Shown: in pieces, positions 59,062-64,000 of the stretch
Layout of the letters: each line of letters opens with the position of its first letter
Position numbering within the stretch: the stretch's first letter is position 1
Notes under the pieces: model-generated
What the model was told of the DNA's origin: nothing
Seen by the model: the letters and a program-made list of their open reading frames with translations, nothing else
Databases searched by the model: none
Made by a program: the position numbers and the translations under genes
NCBI GenBank assembly: GCA_913775725.1
Contig: CAJYNG010000008.1
Location: forward strand, 434,001 to 498,000
DNA: 64,000 bases
Origin: an uncultured Stenotrophomonas sp.
Lineage (GTDB): Bacteria > Pseudomonadota > Gammaproteobacteria > Xanthomonadales > Xanthomonadaceae
Direction of reading: 5' to 3'

Positions 59062-61382
59062 AGCGGCGCGCCCCCCACCGGCATGCCCCCTTCCTCCTGC
59101 TGCTGGCACTGCTTCTGCTGCCGGCCGCTTCGGCCGAAGATGCGCAGTCGCATCAATGGCTGCCCGGTCGCGAGGTCCGCGTCGCCACCCCTCCCTCGCT
59201 GCGCCCATTGCCCGCAGGCCTGGCGGGTACGGCACCACTGCCCACCCTCGCGCATGGCTACGCCGATCTCGTGACGCGTCACTCCGGACTGCAGTTCAAG
59301 GAGCACCCCTACCCCAGTACCGAGGCATCGGTGCGCGCCGTATGCCGTGGCGACGCCGACCTGGTACTGGTGGTCGGGGCCGCAGGGCATCCACGGCCGC
59401 CCTGCGCCCACCTGGTGCCCTCTACACCCTTCCGCGGCGGCAGGACCCTGTTGGCCGGGCGCACGGATGACCGGTTGCCGCACGACATCACGCAACTGCA
59501 CGGCCGCACACTGGCGGTGGTCAACGGCGGGCCGTATGCCGGATGGCTGGCCGCCCATCACCCCTTGGTCCCGTTGCTGCATCTGCCTGACCGGCACGCC
59601 GCCCTGTCCGCCGTGGAGGCCGGCATGGCCGATGTCGCGATCGGAGTGGAAAGCACACTGCAACCGATGATCCGGCAGCACTTCGCCAGCACACTGCAGG
59701 TGCAGCCGTTCGAGATGGGGTTCTCCACCGACATGCGCCTGCTGGCCCGCCGGGAGGACCAGCAACTGCTGGCGCGCATCGACCAGGCCCTGCAGGACAT
59801 CACACTGGAAGAGCATGCCGGCCTGCTGCAGGTCTGGGCCGGGCAGATACTGTCGGCCCCGGTGGAAAAGGCGAAAGGCTGGATGCGCATGCCGCCCCCG
59901 GCCTGGCTATTGGTGGTGCTTGTCCTGCTGGCAGGTCTTCCGGTGCTCTGGCTCTGGCTGCATCAGCAGCGAGGCCGTGACCTGCGCAGGCAGACACGCG
60001 CAGCGGGTGTGATCAGCCACGAGATACGCAATTCGGCCCAGGTCGTACTCGCCTCGATCGACCTGCTCAGCCAATCGCTCGCGCCCAAGCAGCAGCGTGA
60101 ACTGCTTGCCGCCGCCAAGGCGGCTGGCCATGCGTTGCGCGGCATGTTGAATCGCTCATTGGAGTTCGCGCGTCTGGCCGAGGGCGGATTCACACCGCGC
60201 GCACAGCCGTGCGATGCGCTTCTGCTCTGCCGGCAGTCGCTGGACGCAATCCGCCCACAGGCGCTGCTGAAGGGACTGGAGCTGCGCTTCGAGGCCATCC
60301 CAGAGCGGGCGCCGGCGGTCACCCTCGATCCCGAGGGGCTGCGGCAGATTGTCGACAACCTGCTGGCCAACGCGGTGAAGTTCACCGATATCGGCGGGAT
60401 TGATCTGCGCGTACAGCTGCGGCCCGCTATCGATCCGCAGGAGCTGCTGGTCGATGTGATCGACAGCGGCATCGGCATCGATGCCAGGCAGGCTGCACGT
60501 CTGTTCCAGCCATTCCAGCAGGGCAAGGATGGGCAGGTGCGCGGCGGCAGCGGCTTGGGCCTGGCCATCGCCCGGGAACTGACGCACGCCATGCGCGGCA
60601 CACTGACCCTGCACAGCGTGCCCGATCGCGGCAGCCGGTTTACCCTGCGATTGCCGGCACAGATCGCGAAGACCGGCTTGCCGCCAGCGGAGCCGACCCC
60701 CTCCGGCCTGCCACTTGTCGGTCTGGACTTGTTGCTGGTCGAAGATCATGCAATGAACCGCCAGATCATCGCCGAGCAACTGCGTCGCCTCGGGGCCAAC
60801 GTGCATGCCCTGGCCGACGCTGCCGATGCGCTGGCCGAGCAGGCCCGGTACCCGCGACGGATCGTGCTGGTGGACATCGGCCTGCAGGGCATGGATGGCT
60901 ACACGCTGGCCCGGCAGTTGCGCAGCCAGCCCGGCAAGCCACCGCGACTGATTGCACTGTCTGCGCGGACAGGCCGCAGGCATCGGGCCCGCTGCCGCGA
61001 TGCAGGATTCCATGCGGTCCTGGCCAAGCCCTTGCAGATCGGGCAGCTGCTGCAGGCACTCGAGCTGCCGCCAGCTGCCGGGGCGGCGGCTCCGGAGGCC
61101 GTGGCGCCACTGGATCAGGCGTATCTGGCCGACATCAACGGCGAGCTGCTGGGCATCGCGCGGGCCGCACAGGAATGCGATGCGACGGCGTTGCGCCATC
61201 ATGCGCACCGCCTTCAGGGCACGCTGCAGTTCTGCGGTGCAACCGATCAGGTCGGAATCGCGGCCGATCTATGGGAGCTCGGGAACGACGCCGCACCCGA
61301 CTGGGTCGATGTGCGGCGCCTGCTGCAGGTACTGCAGCGCTGGCATGGCTCCCGCAGTGCGGAAGCCATGCCGCCTGAATGA
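59058..61382 (+). CDS. BvgS/EvgS-like hybrid sensor kinase
   Basis: The 774-residue protein has a signal peptide (about 1-26), one periplasmic substrate-binding-like domain (about 35-270), one membrane helix (about 280-302), HisKA with VISHEIRNSAQ (His near 321), HATPase (NLLANAVKF near 434), a receiver (about 555-670, Asp in RIVLVDIGLQGMDG) and a C-terminal Hpt domain (about 690-774, HAHRLQGTLQF). It lacks the PAS domain and has one sensor domain instead of two, so it is a compact member of the family. Confidence 0.9.
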   Translation: MKRRAPHRHAPFLLLLALLLLPAASAEDAQSHQWLPGREVRVATPPSLRPLPAGLAGTAPLPTLAHGYADLVTRHSGLQFKEHPYPSTEASVRAVCRGDADLVLVVGAAGHPRPPCAHLVPSTPFRGGRTLLAGRTDDRLPHDITQLHGRTLAVVNGGPYAGWLAAHHPLVPLLHLPDRHAALSAVEAGMADVAIGVESTLQPMIRQHFASTLQVQPFEMGFSTDMRLLARREDQQLLARIDQALQDITLEEHAGLLQVWAGQILSAPVEKAKGWMRMPPPAWLLVVLVLLAGLPVLWLWLHQQRGRDLRRQTRAAGVISHEIRNSAQVVLASIDLLSQSLAPKQQRELLAAAKAAGHALRGMLNRSLEFARLAEGGFTPRAQPCDALLLCRQSLDAIRPQALLKGLELRFEAIPERAPAVTLDPEGLRQIVDNLLANAVKFTDIGGIDLRVQLRPAIDPQELLVDVIDSGIGIDARQAARLFQPFQQGKDGQVRGGSGLGLAIARELTHAMRGTLTLHSVPDRGSRFTLRLPAQIAKTGLPPAEPTPSGLPLVGLDLLLVEDHAMNRQIIAEQLRRLGANVHALADAADALAEQARYPRRIVLVDIGLQGMDGYTLARQLRSQPGKPPRLIALSARTGRRHRARCRDAGFHAVLAKPLQIGQLLQALELPPAAGAAAPEAVAPLDQAYLADINGELLGIARAAQECDATALRHHAHRLQGTLQFCGATDQVGIAADLWELGNDAAPDWVDVRRLLQVLQRWHGSRSAEAMPPE

Positions 61383-62138
61383 TCAGGCCGCCAGACGCTC
61401 GACCTGGCGACGGGTCAGGTCGTTGAAACGGCCCAGCGACATCAGGTGCTGGTGGATCAGCGCCAGCCAGCCACTGCGGTGCCACTCGATCACAGTCGCT
61501 TCCGGCAGCGCCACGAACTTCTCCACGTCCACGACCAGGAAGCCGTTGAGGTTGAACTCGCGGCCATCCGGAGTCCGCACGGTGGCATTGCGCTCGACCA
61601 GCAGGCCGTTGTCGACCAGGGCCTTGGAGAAGGCCTGGGTCTGCTCGTGCTCACGGGTGAACTGGCCGCAGAACTCCAGCGCCTGCTGCACCATCTCGGT
61701 GGCCTTGCCATCAACGAACAGCGGCTGACCTTCGTCACCGCCCTTGACCACGCGCGAGCTGTCTTCGTCGATGCCCAGCAGGAAGTCGTTGTCCGCACCG
61801 GTGTCGATGAAGATGAAGGGGTGGCGACGCAGGTAGGCCGGAATGTAGGCCTCGTCTTCCCACAGGCCGTCCTTGATGAACAGGTTCTGGTCGGAAACAC
61901 CGACGGCGGCCATCGGCACGGCGGTCGGGCCAGCGAACAGGATCGGGAAGTGGTGCAGCGCCAGCGAGAACTCGCCGAGCACCAGCGGAATGGCGTTGTT
62001 GCCAGCAGCAAACTCGAGCCTGCCCGGCAGGATGCGCAGATCGGCGTGCACATCGGCCTGCAGCGGCACCGGACGGGTGTAGAACAGGGGGGCGCCGCTC
62101 GGCGCCGCTTCGGTGGTGGTGTCGCTGGTGGTGGTCAT
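61383..62138 (-). CDS. SapC-family protein
   Basis: From the ATG at 62138 the 251-residue soluble protein has the SapC features FPILFAGPTAVPMAAVGV and YIPAYLRRHPFIFI, as in the proteins linked to Campylobacter S-layer SapC and common in Xanthomonadaceae. The role in these bacteria is unknown. The stop directly abuts the convergent kinase stop. Confidence 0.85.
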   Translation of the reverse strand: MTTTSDTTTEAAPSGAPLFYTRPVPLQADVHADLRILPGRLEFAAGNNAIPLVLGEFSLALHHFPILFAGPTAVPMAAVGVSDQNLFIKDGLWEDEAYIPAYLRRHPFIFIDTGADNDFLLGIDEDSSRVVKGGDEGQPLFVDGKATEMVQQALEFCGQFTREHEQTQAFSKALVDNGLLVERNATVRTPDGREFNLNGFLVVDVEKFVALPEATVIEWHRSGWLALIHQHLMSLGRFNDLTRRQVERLAA

Positions 62139-62248
62139 CTTGGGAACCGTTCGATCATGCGCGCCTGCCATCCCGGGCGCGCCAGCGGGAACAACCTGAA
62201 TCCCGCATTATCAACAAGCTCGATGACAACGGCCACCCCACTGACGGC

Positions 62249-62521
62249 CTATTTCAGCTGCAGGGGGTAGCGCTGCCAGAGGACGTGAACCAGGAACCCG
62301 GCCAGTTCGGTGTCGCGCGCGCTCACCGCAGCGCGGATCTTGTCCAGCAGCACCATGTCCGAGCAGGCGCGCACATCGGCATGGTTGGCCTGCCCTGCCC
62401 GGCGTGCGCGGTAGCGCGCGGCCCGCTGCGCGTCACTCATTGCGTACCCGAACTTGGGCGGACGGCCGCGCTTTCGCGGCAGGGTCAGCTCCAGGGTTCC
62501 GGGGTCTTTGTCATCACGCAT
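62249..62521 (-). CDS. small basic protein with AT-hook-like motif
   Basis: From the ATG at 62521 the 90-residue protein contains LPRKRGRPPKFGYAMSD, an AT-hook-like RGRP core, and a basic RAARYRARRAG stretch, then a hydrophobic end. It may bind DNA. The first ATG at 62548 would add nine residues. Confidence 0.6.
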   Translation of the reverse strand: MRDDKDPGTLELTLPRKRGRPPKFGYAMSDAQRAARYRARRAGQANHADVRACSDMVLLDKIRAAVSARDTELAGFLVHVLWQRYPLQLK

Positions 62522-62680
62522 GAGAGGGGTGCGGGCGGCGGCGAGCAACGGGGGGTGCGCAATTTATCGTGAGGCATCACTTTAATCCAGCTTTTTCTGC
62601 AGTTTTGTTGCAATGCAGTGCAAAAAATCGCGTCCCGAGGGCCGCATCCACGCCATGCGTGCATGCAAGGCTCCAGCCAC

Positions 62681-62710
62681 AAAAAAGGGAGCCCGCGAAC
62701 GGGCTCCCTT
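62681..62710 (-). terminator. rho-independent terminator of the EF-G gene
   Basis: On the minus strand AAGGGAGCCCG and CGGGCTCCCTT form a perfect 11-bp stem with a TTCG tetraloop followed by a run of six Ts. It lies nine bases after the EF-G stop and is the clearest intrinsic terminator in the window. Confidence 0.92.
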
Positions 62711-62718
62711 CTCCTTCC

Positions 62719-64000
62719 TCATGCAGCACGTACCGGCTCGTAGCCGTGCAGGTGCGCCTCGCTGCTGGCCCGCCCCTGGCTGAGCGAACGCAACGACGTG
62801 GTGTAACCCACCAGCTGCGCCAGCGGCGCAAAGCCACTGACCTCGGCGCGACCCTCCTGGTCGTCGATGCGGGCAATGCGACCATGGCGACGGTTGAGGT
62901 CGCCAACCACATCACCCACCGACGCCGACGGCGAGTGCACCGTCACCGCCATCACCGGCTCCAGCAGCTGCGTGCCACCTTCGGCCAGCGCGGCCTTGAT
63001 CGCCTCGGCACCCGCACGGTGGAACGCCATCTCCGACGAATCCTTGGCATGGGTCTGGCCATCGACAAGACTGACCTCGATACCGACCACCGGATGGCCC
63101 TGCGGCCCTTCCGACAGCGCAGCACGTACGCCCTTCTCCACCGCTGCGATGAAGCTGCGCGGCACCACGCCACCGACGATGCGGTCGTTGAACACCACAT
63201 GGTCATCCTCACGCGGCGATACATCCAACACCACGTGCGCGAACTGGCCCTGGCCGCCGGTCTGCTTGACCAGCCGCCCGACGACGCCGGTCATCGCACG
63301 CATCGGCGTCTCCTGGTAGGCCACACGCGGCGAACCCACGCCCACGTCCACCTTCCATTCACTGCGCAGGCGTTCGACCATCACCTCCAGGTGCAGCTCG
63401 CCCATGCCCCAGACCAGGGTCTCCGCCGTGTCGCGATCGGTTTCGACGCGGAACGAGGGATCTTCCTGGGCCAGGCTGGCCAAGCCCTGCGCCATCCGGA
63501 TCAGGTCGGCCGCACGCGCCGGTTCCAACCGCCAGGCCAGCACCGGCGCCTGTGCCTGGATGTTCTCCAGGCGCAGCGGTTGCGCACGGCCACTCAGCGT
63601 TTCGCCACTGACCGCATCCTTCCAGCCCAGTACCGCGACGATGTCACCGGCCACGGCCTGTTCGATGTCGTGGGTCTGGTCGGCCTGCACCCGGACTAGG
63701 CGGCTGACGCGCCGACCCTGCGGATGCTGCGAACTGGCCACGGCGTCGCCCACCTTCAAGGTGCCCGAGTACAGCCGCACGAAGCTCAGCGCGCCGTGCT
63801 GCTGATGGGTGATCTTGAACAGCAGGCCCGCCAGCGGACCGTCCGGATCCGGCGGCAGCACCACCTCGCCCTCATCGCTTTCGGCGCTGACGGCAGGGCG
63901 ATCCAGCGGCGACGGCAGGTAATCGACCACGGCGTCCAGCAGCGTCTCGATGCCCTTGTCCTTGAACGCAGCACCGGCCAGCACAGGCACGCCTGCACCT
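62719..64000 (-). CDS. fusA: elongation factor G, C-terminal part
   Basis: The gene runs off the right edge; 426 codons are present. They begin at the end of the G domain (VPVLAGAAFKDKGIETLLDAVV) and cover domains II to V, with GELHLEVMVERLRSEWKVDV, VVGRLVKQTGGQGQFAHV and the end SLSQGRASSEAHLHGYEPV. EF-G drives translocation on the ribosome. No rpsG or tuf gene lies downstream, only a terminator, so this could be a second, isolated fusA copy rather than the one in the str operon. Confidence 0.9.
   Translation of the reverse strand, partial: GAGVPVLAGAAFKDKGIETLLDAVVDYLPSPLDRPAVSAESDEGEVVLPPDPDGPLAGLLFKITHQQHGALSFVRLYSGTLKVGDAVASSQHPQGRRVSRLVRVQADQTHDIEQAVAGDIVAVLGWKDAVSGETLSGRAQPLRLENIQAQAPVLAWRLEPARAADLIRMAQGLASLAQEDPSFRVETDRDTAETLVWGMGELHLEVMVERLRSEWKVDVGVGSPRVAYQETPMRAMTGVVGRLVKQTGGQGQFAHVVLDVSPREDDHVVFNDRIVGGVVPRSFIAAVEKGVRAALSEGPQGHPVVGIEVSLVDGQTHAKDSSEMAFHRAGAEAIKAALAEGGTQLLEPVMAVTVHSPSASVGDVVGDLNRRHGRIARIDDQEGRAEVSGFAPLAQLVGYTTSLRSLSQGRASSEAHLHGYEPVRAA

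Overview
The window looks like chromosomal DNA of Stenotrophomonas (S. maltophilia group) or a close Xanthomonadaceae relative. The host genes are GC-rich, there is a palindromic GTAG...CTAC element of the SMAG type at 22131-22155, and the inserted phage DNA is of the xanthomonad filamentous type that integrates at dif. A near-complete XerCD dif site lies at 34998-35025, so the window probably spans the replication terminus.

Left part (1-25000). A folate-independent methionine synthesis locus comes first: the end of a MesX/DUF1852 gene, an FMN reductase, a MetR-like regulator and a MetF-like protein. A secreted trypsin-like protease and a small membrane protein follow. A minus-strand cluster at 4209-9849 then encodes a double-glycine leader peptide, an ATP-grasp ligase, a C39-peptidase ABC exporter and an HlyD adaptor; I read it as an uncharacterised graspetide-type RiPP system. 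Two gene remnants separate it from a UvrA-like ATPase and a run of small orphan genes (13.7-16.7 kb). Next come a LysR/flavin monooxygenase pair, small secreted proteins, a PACE efflux gene divergent from a LysR gene, and an unusual inverted structured element at 23008-23209.

Middle part (25900-35025). This is a tandem of filamentous phage DNA at dif. A degraded first inovirus (Zot tail, two cargo genes, DUF3653) is followed by an apparently complete 7.0-kb inovirus with repressor, Rep, ssDNA-binding protein, coat, adsorption protein, pVI and Zot. The 15-bp attachment core lies inside the repressor gene, so integration changes the C-terminus of the repressor. A second coat-like gene carries an acidic and cysteine-containing tail.

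Right part (35000-64000). After a lower-GC membrane protein gene and a deleted GNAT gene, host functions resume: an AsmA-like protein, TspO, and a bacteriophytochrome operon with a receiver protein and a hybrid kinase. An ECF sigma factor/ChrR anti-sigma pair then faces a nine-gene operon for membrane lipid modification (desaturase, flavin oxidase, DUF1365, two CFA-synthase-like methyltransferases, DUF2878, DUF1295, lipocalin). The remainder holds two FtsX/MacB-type permeases without an ATPase, a GNAT enzyme, an RcsB-like regulator with a BvgS-like hybrid kinase, SapC, a small basic protein and the C-terminal part of an EF-G.
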